64,000 nucleotides of DNA from Nostoc sp. TCL240-02 (GTDB lineage: Bacteria; Cyanobacteriota; Cyanobacteriia; Cyanobacteriales; Nostocaceae): NCBI RefSeq assembly GCF_013343235.1, contig NZ_CP040094.1, positions 2,976,501 to 3,040,500 of the forward strand, read 5' to 3'. The position numbers and the translations under genes were made by a program. Each line of letters begins with the position of its first letter. The stretch's first letter is position 1. A model generated the notes under the pieces. The model was not told the DNA's origin. It did not search any database and worked only from the letters and a program-made list of their open reading frames with translations. Shown one piece after another: positions 53,457 to 62,673 of the stretch.

Positions 53457-54637
53457 CAGAAGTGTTGAATGTTAAGAAAAATCCGATAAAAATAGCCCAA
53501 AATATGGTAGTTTTGGGCTAAGGCTTAAAATATATTAGTTTGATTGTGATTATAAATTCATTTCCCAAAATTGTCAAAGATATACTGAAAAGCCTGCCAA
53601 AAAACGATTATCCAGTATTGAACAGTCGTCTGTTTTTTGAGTGCTGGCTATCCTATGCCCTGGATAACAGCTTAACAAGTATGCGAGATTTGTTTAACAG
53701 ATTAAATAACAATTGTTTTGAGGTAGATATTTCTACTTTCTCTAAAGCAAATTTACATCGAAGCCAAAAACCTTTTCAAGAGATTTACCAAAAATTAAAT
53801 GAATTAGTACAGAAGAAAGTTCAAAAAAAGTTACACAATAAATATGCAATTTGTCCAATAGATTCAACAATTATTACTCTCACAAGTAAATTGTTATGGG
53901 TACTAGGTCATCATCAAGTCAAGCTGTTTAGTTCCTTAAATCTCTCCACAGGAAGCCCAGAAGATAACTTCATCAATTTTGGACATGACCATGATTATAA
54001 ATTTGGTTCCAAAATGATGTCTAGTCTCCCAATAAATGCTGTTGGAGTAATGGATAGGGGTTTTGCTGGATTAAAATTTATCCAAGAATTAGTACAAGAA
54101 AACAAATATTTTGTTTTGCGGATAAAAAACAATTGGAAACTAGAATTTGATGGCTCAAATGGATTGGTCAAAGTTGGTGCATCTGATGATGCTCAAGCTT
54201 ATAGAGTAATTAATTTCTGTGATTTAGAGACAAAAACCGAGTTTCGCTTAGTGACTAATTTACCAGAGTCGGGAGATGCAGCTGTTCATGATGATGAAAT
54301 TAGGGATATTTATCGATTACGTTGGGGAGTTGAATTGTTGTGGAAGTTTTTAAAGATGCACTTAAAACTTGACAAACTCATTACCAAAAACGTCAATGGT
54401 ATTACCATACAAATTTACGTGAGCTTGATAGCCTATCTGATTTTACAGCTTTTATCTATTCCCGAACAATGGGGACATACACTATTAGATAAATTCCGCT
54501 ATCTTCAATCTTGTATGTGTCAGAAAATCAGCTATGTTCATTGGTTTGAGGAGATGATGTTTTGCTGACTAATTTAAGCTTTTGAGACTTAGTGTAACTA
54601 ATAATGTAAAGTTTTGTATCAGCATTCAACATTTCTG
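53457..54637 (+). mobile_element. IS4-type insertion sequence, copy 1 (intact), 1181 bp with 9-bp target duplication
   Basis: The ends CAGAAGTGTTGAATG (53457-53471) and its inverted counterpart CATTCAACATTTCTG (54623-54637) bound one transposase gene. GCTTAAAAG is directly repeated at 53448-53456 and 54638-54646. Apart from one base the whole element is the same as the inverted copy at 60004-61185. Confidence 0.9.
53540..54568 (+). CDS. IS4-type transposase, apparently complete
   Basis: 342 residues. DDE transposase of the IS4 type: first Asp in ICPIDSTIITL, second in GVMDRGFAGLKF, the YREK-like segment in IYRLRWGVELLWKFLK with the catalytic Glu (VELLWKF). It starts near 53540 (TTG), and ATG codons occur later. 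It is intact, in contrast to the second copy, so it could supply transposase to both. Codons are AT-rich like the element itself. Confidence 0.88.
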   Translation: MIVIINSFPKIVKDILKSLPKNDYPVLNSRLFFECWLSYALDNSLTSMRDLFNRLNNNCFEVDISTFSKANLHRSQKPFQEIYQKLNELVQKKVQKKLHNKYAICPIDSTIITLTSKLLWVLGHHQVKLFSSLNLSTGSPEDNFINFGHDHDYKFGSKMMSSLPINAVGVMDRGFAGLKFIQELVQENKYFVLRIKNNWKLEFDGSNGLVKVGASDDAQAYRVINFCDLETKTEFRLVTNLPESGDAAVHDDEIRDIYRLRWGVELLWKFLKMHLKLDKLITKNVNGITIQIYVSLIAYLILQLLSIPEQWGHTLLDKFRYLQSCMCQKISYVHWFEEMMFC

Positions 54638-54651
54638 GCTTAAAAGCGTCT

Positions 54652-54754
54652 GCCTTTAGATATAAAACGGCGAAATTTTTTAAAAGGAATAGGCTTTATC
54701 GGTGCTGGCGCAGGGGCAATTTTTGCTGACAACATCCTCAATGCCAATTCTTAG
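54652..54754 (+). other. Orphan Tat-signal-like remnant cut by the IS4 insertion
   Basis: A plus-strand frame reads LPLDIKRRNFLKGIGFIGAGAGAIFADNILNANS to TAG 54752-54754: a twin-arginine motif (KRRNFLK) followed by a hydrophobic stretch, then the end. No start codon is left upstream, because the IS4 element lies just in front. It may have been a short Tat-type protein or a piece of one. Confidence 0.35.
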
Positions 54755-54881
54755 TCTACATAAGGTACATCTAGCCCTCTCCTAGCTTGCTCTTAGGGTT
54801 GGTAGGTGAAGTTTTTTTACCTTACAAGGGCCGATAATCGCTATATTTAACATTACTCCATCGAGTAAGGAAAAGAAATTT

Positions 54882-55085
54882 ATGCCTTACCAAGAGATTG
54901 CAGACTTACCTGATTAAGTCAAAAATCACTTACCCAAGCACGCTCAAGAAATTTTTCTGGCTGCATTTAACAATGGTCAAGAAGAATATGGAGAAGAAAA
55001 AAGTGCTTTTCGAGTTGCTTGGAGTGCGGTAAAGCGCGATTATGAAAAAGGCAGCAATGGGCACTGGCATAAAAAATCAGAATAG
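54882..55085 (+). pseudogene. ChaB-family protein with one nonsense codon
   Basis: MPYQEIADLPD-TAA-VKNHLPKHAQEIFLAAFNNGQEEYGEEKSAFRVAWSAVKRDYEKGSN: all family parts of the small ChaB fold are present, but codon 12 (54915-54917) is TAA where Ser is usual (TCA to TAA). Thus only 11 residues would be translated. ChaB is named for a proposed cation-transport link and its function is unclear. The next gene begins about 70 bases on. Confidence 0.8.
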
Positions 55086-55155
55086 CTCAGATTGCATTTA
55101 ACAGTTTTATTGATGCTGCTACAAAAAATCTTTGTTAAGAAGGAAGTTTGGTCTT

Positions 55156-55689
55156 ATGAATTACCTTGTTGCAGTTTTACCAGATCGAATACAAGTAGAA
55201 GCCGCTTACTCGGCTCTAGAAAAAGCAGGCTTGCCAACTTCACAAGTTAATATTTTGGGCGATGGTTATTTAAGTGCTGATGAATTTGGAATGATTGATC
55301 CCGACAAGCAAGCCCGCAAACAATCAACTCGGCTCTTTTTGTGGCTTGTACCTTTTGGATTTGTTGCAGGTTATGCGTTCAACTATCTTACAGAAATTGA
55401 AATATTTCCCCAGTTTGCTCGATTTGGCAATGAATTTCTTGCTGGTATATTAGGAGCTATAGCCGGTGCTTTGGGCGCTGGTTTAATCGGTCGAGGAACC
55501 GGCATAACAGTTGGCAGTGGTGATGCTTTACCCTATCGTAACCGTCTGAATGCTGGTAAATACCTAATTGTAGTTACCGGAAATGAGGATTTAACACGCG
55601 AAGCTACGCGCGTACTCCGTGAATTTGAACCAGAGAATATTCAAGGCTATACAGACTATTCACAAAAAAGCAAACTTGTGAGGAATTAA
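55156..55689 (+). CDS. Conserved DUF1269-like membrane-associated protein
   Basis: 177 residues from ATG 55156, with AGAAGGAAG upstream. N-terminal alpha/beta part (MNYLVAVLPDRIQVEAAYSALEKAGLP...), then two hydrophobic helices (LFLWLVPFGFVAGYAFNYL and FLAGILGAIAGALGAGLIGRG) separated by a short loop, and a C-terminal alpha/beta part (KYLIVVTGNEDLTREATRVLREF). Pattern as in general-stress or DUF1269 proteins; function unknown. It probably shared a transcript with the ChaB gene upstream. Confidence 0.65.
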   Translation: MNYLVAVLPDRIQVEAAYSALEKAGLPTSQVNILGDGYLSADEFGMIDPDKQARKQSTRLFLWLVPFGFVAGYAFNYLTEIEIFPQFARFGNEFLAGILGAIAGALGAGLIGRGTGITVGSGDALPYRNRLNAGKYLIVVTGNEDLTREATRVLREFEPENIQGYTDYSQKSKLVRN

Positions 55690-55867
55690 AGGAACTCCAA
55701 AAAATAAATTATCCAATTTCTGGACTTCACTACGACTTTCTCTCCCCCTGCTCCCCCGGTTACTGAGCGTAGTCGAAGTATGCTCCCTGCCCCCCTGCCC
55801 TAAAGCAATGGGATATTTTTTATTTGGAAGTCTCTAAGTATCTACATCGGGTTCAACGCCGAGCGAT

Positions 55868-56165
55868 GTCTAACGACAAGCCAGTAAATCTCTTTGTTCG
55901 TAGAGACGGGAAACACCTAAAACGGCAAACCAATCTGGTCGCTTATGCTACAGTGGATGGCGCGGATCGTAATAAAGATTCAGATCGCTAGCAACAAATA
56001 TCTCGTCACTAGAATAATTCTGTGGACGAAAGGTTTCGTCTAACAAACGAGGTTGCAATAAATGAAACTGATCGGGCAAACCAGGCTCCTCTGGGTCTTC
56101 ACTGGGAAGATCGTACATGGTTGGCAATACATCTTTTGGCGATCGCGGTGGGTCGGTTTATACAT
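55868..56165 (-). pseudogene. Uma2-family gene relic, with nonsense TAG
   Basis: On the minus strand: DPPRSPKDVLPTMYDLPSEDPEEPGLPDQFHLLQPRLLDETFRPQNYSS...VASDLNLYYDPRHPL-TAG-HKRPDWFAVLGVSRLYEQRDL. This is the highly conserved start of the larger Uma2 subgroup (PxMYDLPSEDPEEPGLPDxFH, DLNLYYDPRHPLWYKRPDWF). The TAG stands where Trp is expected. No start codon, and the rest of the domain is gone. Confidence 0.75.
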
Positions 56166-56397
56166 CATAAAGCAGTTGTGATGATGAAACTCTCAGTTCT
56201 ATTATGATTTAATTGTTTTTGAGTAACTTAACATCTTGCAGAATGGGGCAGCATAAATTTCTCGCCTTCTGCTGCAAATTTACCCCGAGCCATCAGCACA
56301 TACTACAAAATCAATTCCAGCAAATCCAGAAAAAGGATAAGGATAAATGGATAGCAGCGCGTAAGTGTTGCGCCTCCAAAGTTCACCCCAACATTTC
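56166..56397. other. Remainder of a gene-poor interval (55690-56397)
   Basis: On either side of the Uma2 relic: a C-rich CTCCCCCTGCTCCCCCGG repeat at about 55740-55800, and after 56166 only short open frames without support. I see no RNA gene. Confidence 0.4.
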
Positions 56398-57270
56398 TTA
56401 AGCCTGAGTCTCTTCAAATAAGACTAAGCCATACTTCTCGCCAGTAGGCAAAAAGCCAATTCCTCGATAAACTGCTTGGGCTGCTTGGTTATTATCACCT
56501 GTAAATAGGATGGCACGTTTTACTAACAGCGATCGCGCTTCTAACAACGAGCCAGCTACCACACTTTTGGCATAGCCTTTCCCCCGCAGCGCTGGCGGTG
56601 TCCACACTCCACCAATTTGTACAATATCAGGTAGACTGGCATTGAAAGCAGAGTAAGAAACTAAAGTATCTCCTGCTACCAAAACCCAATGCATACCCAT
56701 ATCTTGACGTGCTTCAATTACTGAATGGCAAGCAAGTCTTAAACTTGGAGTATGGTTTTTTCCTAAAGCTTCCACATTATAAGCAGCGCACCATTCGGTG
56801 AGTAATTCCAACTCTTCTGGATACGGCAAACGACACTGCACCTTTGCTGACGTTAAAGCTTCAGGTATTTGTAAGTCTTGTAGTGCTAGAGAAAACAATA
56901 TTTCAGCTTCATCAAGCTGAGTTGGTCGGTTGCTAAGTCCCAAAATGCTTTTTGTCATTTCAACTTGTGCTGCTGGGCCACTAATTCCAGAAATACCACG
57001 TCCAGATTGTGCCACAACTGCTTGCACCACCTCTGGCAAATATACAGGCGCTTGGACTATAATCATCCCATTCCAAAAATGGGCTGCAACTGCTACTATA
57101 CTTTCATCTAAGTAGGCTGCTACGTAGGTTCCTTGAAATCTTGCACCTTCATCAAGCAGTCCCGCAGCCCGCCAATTAGAGCGCAAAAACATAGAAGTAT
57201 CTATGTGTTGTAAGAGAAATGCTTCTAGTGATACTTCATCTCCAGGTTGAAGAGTTCTCAAAATAGCCAC
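56398..57270 (-). CDS. GNAT-family N-acetyltransferase
   Basis: 290 residues from GTG 57268-57270, preferred over a TTG seven codons upstream because AGGAG is placed 6 bases ahead. The acetyl-CoA site is in the C-terminal half: VQIGGVWTPPALRGKGYAKSVVAGSLLEAR (motif A, R-x-x-G-x-G/A) followed by AILFTGDNNQAAQAVYRGIGF. The N-terminal half (about 1-150) is a degenerate GNAT-like or substrate-side domain. Substrate unknown. Confidence 0.85.
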   Translation of the reverse strand: MAILRTLQPGDEVSLEAFLLQHIDTSMFLRSNWRAAGLLDEGARFQGTYVAAYLDESIVAVAAHFWNGMIIVQAPVYLPEVVQAVVAQSGRGISGISGPAAQVEMTKSILGLSNRPTQLDEAEILFSLALQDLQIPEALTSAKVQCRLPYPEELELLTEWCAAYNVEALGKNHTPSLRLACHSVIEARQDMGMHWVLVAGDTLVSYSAFNASLPDIVQIGGVWTPPALRGKGYAKSVVAGSLLEARSLLVKRAILFTGDNNQAAQAVYRGIGFLPTGEKYGLVLFEETQA

Positions 57271-57797
57271 AAAAAACTCCTGAGTATCCAATTCAGTTTA
57301 CCGAATAAGCGATTTCGGGAATAGTAGTAATGCCCTTGTGAAGTTTGTTCTAACTCTGGCAATTCAGGTCATCTCTAAAAGTTTACGAAAAATCTAACCC
57401 CCTTCCCAACACAGAAAGGGGAAAATTCAAAGTCTCTCTCCTTTCCTTTTAGGAGAGAGGTTTTCCAGATACTGTAAAAAGCCAGGTTCTAGTTATACAG
57501 AAGATTGTAGCTTGGTGAGGCACAGATAATCGTAGGGGCAATTCATGAATTGCCCCTAACCCCCTTAAAAAGGGTATTTGAAATCTCCCTAAGTTCTAAC
57601 CGCAGCGATATCTGATGACAAAAAGTACTATTGAGTGTACTATTTGCTGCACAATCGTATATTCCATGCTAAAAAGTGAATGATAAATACAAGTACGAGG
57701 TTGAGTGAGTATTTTGGCAAATTCCATCAAAGTAATTCATAGATATTCACTACCCTTATTCAACATCTATAAACATTAGAAAATAATTGGAGATAAA
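57271..57797. other. Intergenic region with a 22-bp perfect palindrome
   Basis: Contains GGGGCAATTCATG (57535-57547) leading directly into its own complement up to 57556, a frequent Nostoc repeat, plus a CCTTTCCTTTTAGGAGAG-type hairpin (about 57440-57462). No gene. Confidence 0.5.
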
Positions 57798-59195
57798 ATG
57801 ATTTTTAATCAAAACATAACTAAGAATGATTGGAATTTAGATGAGGGTAGGACACTGATTCAGGCACTGATAAAAGATTTTTACAAGAATAATTTAAATG
57901 ATTTTGCCGATCCAACTAAACAAGAAGGATTAGTTGCAGCAGGTAAAGAAATATCTCAAATAATTATTTTGTTTAATAGACTACAAAAACTTATTAATAG
58001 AAATGCGCCACAAAAAATTTGGTGGGATAAAATACCCAAAATATTTATCCCTGATAATAGGGATACAATTCAAAGAGAACTGACTGAACTCTCTAAAACT
58101 TTAATATTTGCCATAGAAGCTTTGCATGAATCTTCATCAAATCTAAATATTGCCCAGGCAATCAGATTTGATGTTGAACAAATTGTTTGCAAATATGAAC
58201 ATCCTCTAACAGGATTTATTATCAATCCATTTCTATCAGTCCATCGCTCACCATCAACGACAACTAAAGTAATTTTTGGATTGATAAGTGCCGTTTTTAT
58301 ATATGGAGGAATTACTTTTTCTTCTATCGCCGGACTTTGGATATTCTCGGAACTAGTTAATTATTACAATAACAATAACTATAATTTAAGTAAGGATATT
58401 TTACAAAATGAAATTAAAGATATCCAAAAATATACAGATAAACGAGTAGAAGAAATTCAAAATCAATCAGAAAACAAAAATCCTGCTCCAGAAAATGATG
58501 TAATTAAATTAAAAACAAGCAAAGAAGAAATTAAAGAATTAAATACAATATCACAAAAAAATGCAGAATTTAAAAGTACAGAATTAACAAATCTAAATAA
58601 TAGTCTTGCTGAATTAAATGCACAATATAGCAAAAGGCAATCTATAAATGCGAAGTATAATGAATTTCTTCTCCAGCTAAGTTTAGCTATTTCGGCAGGA
58701 ACATTAGGCAGTATTATCAGTATTTTAATCAGAATTGAAGAATTTCAAAAAAAGAAATATTCCGATCCACTAACTCCATTTCTTGTCGGTGCTTTTAAAC
58801 CAATGATTGGTGGAGCATTTTCTGTTTTATTTTTAGCTTTAATTAACTCTGGAATCATATTAATGTTTATTAATCCCAGCGTCTTAAAGCTAAATCCAAC
58901 TACCAATCAAGAATCATCTCAAGACCAACAAAGGTCTTTGATTTTTGTAATAGCATTTGTTGTTGGTTTTAGTGAACGACTTGCAAAGGATTTTATCGGG
59001 AAAGCAGAAGAAATAGCAGGTGCTAACCGAGATAATCTTGAATATAAACAAGTTACTAATGAATTATCAGTCGATGTAGATGGTTCCAATATCTCGCAAA
59101 AACAAGTAGCTAATAGTATAGCTATTTCAAATACAGCACCAAATCAAGTAGATAGTGATAATTTGCTCAATGGAGCAGATGATTCCAAACCCTAA
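57798..59195 (+). CDS. Multi-pass membrane protein with central coiled coil, function unknown
   Basis: 465 residues. Soluble N-terminal part (1-150), membrane helix 1 (about 160-182, FGLISAVFIYGGITFSSIAGLWIF), a long charged coiled coil (about 190-275), helix 2 (about 292-312), a pair at about 330-360 (FLVGAFKPMIGGAFSVLFLALINSGIILMF) and helix near 378-394 (LIFVIAFVVGFSERLAKDFI), then a polar Ser/Asn/Asp tail. The motif GFSERLAKD occurs in other unknown bacterial membrane proteins. The AT-rich, Asn/Lys-rich codons stand out from the neighbours, suggesting transfer. Start ATG 57798 with GGAG 9 bases upstream. Confidence 0.65.
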   Translation: MIFNQNITKNDWNLDEGRTLIQALIKDFYKNNLNDFADPTKQEGLVAAGKEISQIIILFNRLQKLINRNAPQKIWWDKIPKIFIPDNRDTIQRELTELSKTLIFAIEALHESSSNLNIAQAIRFDVEQIVCKYEHPLTGFIINPFLSVHRSPSTTTKVIFGLISAVFIYGGITFSSIAGLWIFSELVNYYNNNNYNLSKDILQNEIKDIQKYTDKRVEEIQNQSENKNPAPENDVIKLKTSKEEIKELNTISQKNAEFKSTELTNLNNSLAELNAQYSKRQSINAKYNEFLLQLSLAISAGTLGSIISILIRIEEFQKKKYSDPLTPFLVGAFKPMIGGAFSVLFLALINSGIILMFINPSVLKLNPTTNQESSQDQQRSLIFVIAFVVGFSERLAKDFIGKAEEIAGANRDNLEYKQVTNELSVDVDGSNISQKQVANSIAISNTAPNQVDSDNLLNGADDSKP

Positions 59196-59257
59196 GAAAA
59201 TTAAAAGGAACACAGTTCTGCTGTGTCCCCAAAAACTAAATCAAGATGTTAATGAGT

Positions 59258-59396
59258 TTAGGACTGGCGATAGCAGGCAAACTCCATTGAAAAAGTAGCC
59301 ATACCAGAAGTGAGCGATCGCAATCCTGTAGAATACCCAAACATTCGCGCCAGCGCTACTTCTGCCCGAATCAAGAGTCCAGCAGCGCATTCTTGA
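59258..59396 (-). pseudogene. Elongation factor G-like C-terminal relic
   Basis: Minus-strand frame [40 protein letters not shown] to TAA 59258-59260. MFGYSTxLRSLTSGxATFSMEF is the final part of domain V of EF-G. About 45 residues only, without start. A lost paralogue of fusA is the likely source. Confidence 0.7.
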
Positions 59397-59402
59397 GATT
59401 AT

Positions 59403-59880
59403 TTGGGCGAACAGCCTGTGGGAACATCAATAATTGTGGAAACAGGTCATCACAAACATCCTTTTTTGGCTCATACTCCTACGATGCGAGTTCCCATGAT
59501 TATTGCTGGGACAGATATTCCTTATATTGCGATGTGGGCGATGCTGCTGGCAGTTCGCCACCATAATCAACACGCTAGGCAAAAAATTAAGCTGTTAAGC
59601 TTTTAATTTGCACATTGAGACCGCAGGGGGGCAGGGACAGGGTTTCCAGCTTTTATTGAAAAATGGTGCAACTTGTAGGCGCGACAGCTTAATACCATTG
59701 CCTGTCCTGGATTGGGTACGGAAATAGGACGAGTGCCATATACTGAAGCTGCTAGACAGATGGCATTAGCTTACGATCATTTTCTCTATCCACCCAAGCA
59801 TCTCAATTGCATAGTTGCGGCTGAAAGACAACTTAGATATGGGAAAGAGGAGATTTTAGGTAAAGCAGGACTTTGGATAA
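59403..59880 (+). pseudogene. Macro-domain (ADP-ribose-binding) protein relic, interrupted
   Basis: First piece (59403-59606) reads GTSIIVETGHHKHPFLAHTPTMRVPMIIAGTDIPYIAMWAMLLAVRHHNQHARQ; after a G-rich insert of about 90 bases the same frame resumes (59691) with NTIACPGLGTEIGRVPYTEAARQMALAYDHFLYPPKHLN. These are the middle and end of a cyanobacterial macro-domain protein (CPGLGTxIGR is the ligand-binding turn). The beginning is missing. Next to it a 9-bp-flanked IS4 copy is inserted. Confidence 0.65.
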
Positions 59881-60003
59881 TAGTCTAAGTTCATTACGAG
59901 GGAAAATATGGTGTTCCCTATGGTGTTAAAAATTTAAATGCAATTGATAAAATATTTTTGCAACTCGAAGAGAAACACTATTAATTAAGGGCACGTTATA
60001 TTC

Positions 60004-61185
60004 CAGAAATGTTGAATGCTGATACAAAACTTTACATTATTAGTTACACTAAGTCTCAAAAGCTTAAATTAGTCAGCAAAACATCATCTCCTCAAACCAA
60101 TGAACATAGCTGATTTTCTGACACATACAAGATTGAAGATAGCGGAATTTATCTAATAGTGTATGTCCCCATTGTTCGGGAATAGATAAAAGCTGTAAAA
60201 TCAGATAGGCTATCAAGCTCACGTAAATTTGTATGGTAATACCATTGACGTTTTTGGTAATGAGTTTGTCAAGTTTTAAGTGCATCTTTAAAAACTTCCA
60301 CAACAATTCAACTCCCCAACGTAATCGATAAATATCCCTAATTTCATCATCATGAACAGCTGCATCTCCCGACTCTGGTAAATTAGTCACTAAGCGAAAC
60401 TCGGTTTTTGTCTCTAAATCACAGAAATTAATTACTCTATAAGCTTGAGCATCATCAGATGCACCAACTTTGACCAATCCATTTGAGCCATCAAATTCTA
60501 GTTTCCAATTGTTTTTTATCCGCAAAACAAAATATTTGTTTTCTTGTACTAATTCTTGGATAAATTTTAATCCAGCAAAACCCCCTATCCATTACTCCAA
60601 CAGCATTTATTGGGAGACTAGACATCATTTTGGAACCAAATTTATAATCATGGTCATGTCCAAAATTGATGAAGTTATCTTCTGGGCTTCCTGTGGAGAG
60701 ATTTAAGGAACTAAACAGCTTGACTTGATGATGACCTAGTACCCATAACAATTTACTTGTGAGAGTAATAATTGTTGAATCTATTGGACAAATTGCATAT
60801 TTATTGTGTAACTTTTTTTGAACTTTCTTCTGTACTAATTCATTTAATTTTTGGTAAATCTCTTGAAAAGGTTTTTGGCTTCGATGTAAATTTGCTTTAG
60901 AGAAAGTAGAAATATCTACCTCAAAACAATTGTTATTTAATCTGTTAAACAAATCTCGCATACTTGTTAAGCTGTTATCCAGGGCATAGGATAGCCAGCA
61001 CTCAAAAAACAGACGACTGTTCAATACTGGATAATCGTTTTTTGGCAGGCTTTTCAGTATATCTTTGACAATTTTGGGAAATGAATTTATAATCACAATC
61101 AAACTAATATATTTTAAGCCTTAGCCCAAAACTACCATATTTTGGGCTATTTTTATCGGATTTTTCTTAACATTCAACACTTCTG
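60004..61185 (-). mobile_element. IS4-type insertion sequence, copy 2 (inverted, frameshifted), 1182 bp
   Basis: Same ends as copy 1 in reverse order, and a direct repeat GTTATATTC at 59995-60003 and 61186-61194. One base longer than copy 1, because of an extra G in the transposase gene. Confidence 0.9.
60073..61102 (-). pseudogene. IS4-type transposase, copy 2, +1 frameshift
   Basis: Identical to the copy 1 protein to GVMDRGF, where GGATAGGGG has become GGATAGGGGG. The frame then goes to CWIKIYPRISTRKQIFCF and stops near 60491; the remaining 150 codons continue in another frame (60525-60073). The catalytic Glu is therefore on a different frame from the first Asp residues. Dead unless helped by copy 1. 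Confidence 0.9.
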
Positions 61186-61413
61186 GTTATATTCTTATTA
61201 AACTTCATAAAAAAATATTAATTTTTAATACATAGATTGATTTTCTGACTCTCAATTTTATTTCTCGTCTTTTACCACTTTAAGTAGCATCAGGTAGTGA
61301 TAAATTCTTTATTTTATGGGAGTTTGGGATTTATCGCAGACCGAAATTGAAAAACACGAGTATTTAGTTTTGTCATAAATTTAATATAACTAAAAATCTA
61401 AGATAATGTATAC

Positions 61414-62545
61414 ATGACTTCCAAGATTACACACAAGATCCAAAGACATACTCTTTTAGTAGATGTGAATAACAAAAACCGAATTGCTTACCAAGCTAAC
61501 CGCACAGCGATCGCTGCATTCAATGCAATCGTAATGGCAGGAGCAGAGGCTTATATCAATGGGCTAAAAATCCCCGATCCTCTGCTTAAATCCCTTTTAA
61601 ATCTCTCCATGCAAATCAGCTACAAATATTTTCCTTCTCTTTTAGTTCCCTATGAATGGCTGTTGCAAGAAAGCGATCGCCTTGCAGAAGGGTCACACGA
61701 ACTAATGAAGGTTCAATACAACCTACCCGAAGAAATGTTCAGTCTGATGTTAAAAGAGACAGAACTTTTATATCCCAAATACACAATGGCTTTATGGGAA
61801 AAAGGAGCATCTAACCTTGAGCAAGCTCAAATGCACATGCTCAATGATTTGATCGCAAAAGCAGGCATCGAAGACGGAGACGAAATTTTAGATTTGGGAT
61901 GCGGTTGGGGTTCTGCATCAAATTACATTCTTTCCCGGTTTCCGCATGTGAAAGTAACGGCTCTTAATTTGAGCCACGGGCAATGCGAATATATGCGTAA
62001 AAAAATACGAGACTCTACCAGTTACCTCAGTTCAGATAGATTCACTCTATATGAAAAGGACTTTAATGATATTGATTTTGAGAATAAGTTTGATAAAATT
62101 ATGGCGATTGGCCTGTTTGAACATGTAGGGAATTTAACGAAATCATTTCAAAAACTGGCTTCTCTCCTCAAAGATGATGGCAAGGTGTTAATTCACATAA
62201 TCACAACCAGATTACCTTATAATATAACCCATCCTTTTATCGACAAATATGTTTTTCCAAACATGCGGGTGTGGAGTTATTTATGATGTCATACCAAAGA
62301 TTAATACAGACCTGAAAACTATTAATCAATGGTATTTAAATGGTGCTAACTACTCAAAGACTCTGATAAATTGGTTGATGAATTTTGACCAAAATCAAGC
62401 TAAAGTCAAAGATTTAAATTATGGCATGAACTATAGAAAGTTCTGCCGGATGTGGAGACTTTATTTGCTCTTGTGCATTGTGTATTTTGACGGTTGTGAT
62501 GGTGAAATTCTTGGTAACGGTCAATACTTGTTGGTTCATGGGTGA
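61414..62545 (+). pseudogene. Cyclopropane-fatty-acid-synthase-like SAM methyltransferase, frameshifted by a 4-base duplication
   Basis: The SAM site is clear: EILDLGCGWGSASNYILSRFP, VTALNLSHGQ, FDKIMAIGLFEHVGN. The frame reads to FPNMRVWSY and then meets TTATTTAT (62277-62284), a direct repeat of TTAT, giving an immediate stop (62284-62286 TGA region). Removing one TTAT restores the normal continuation VWSY-DVIPKINTDLKTINQWYLNGANYSKTLINWL to 62545, in total 375 residues. Family members methylate unsaturated lipid or similar substrates. With the frameshift, about a quarter of the protein (the substrate side) is lost. Confidence 0.85.
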
Positions 62546-62673
62546 CAAGTTAATTGCATAAGTCCTAATAATTTAGCGATCGCCTAACCATATCGAGAGC
62601 AATTCTTGGTTCCTTAGTTGTAGCCAACAACAAGAAATGCTCCAATCTGCAATAAGTGTGCGAGTACCATTAA

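Noticed and set aside
53448..61194. Composite transposon made of the two inverted IS4 copies
   Set aside because: Each copy has its own 9-bp target duplication with different sequence, so they inserted separately.
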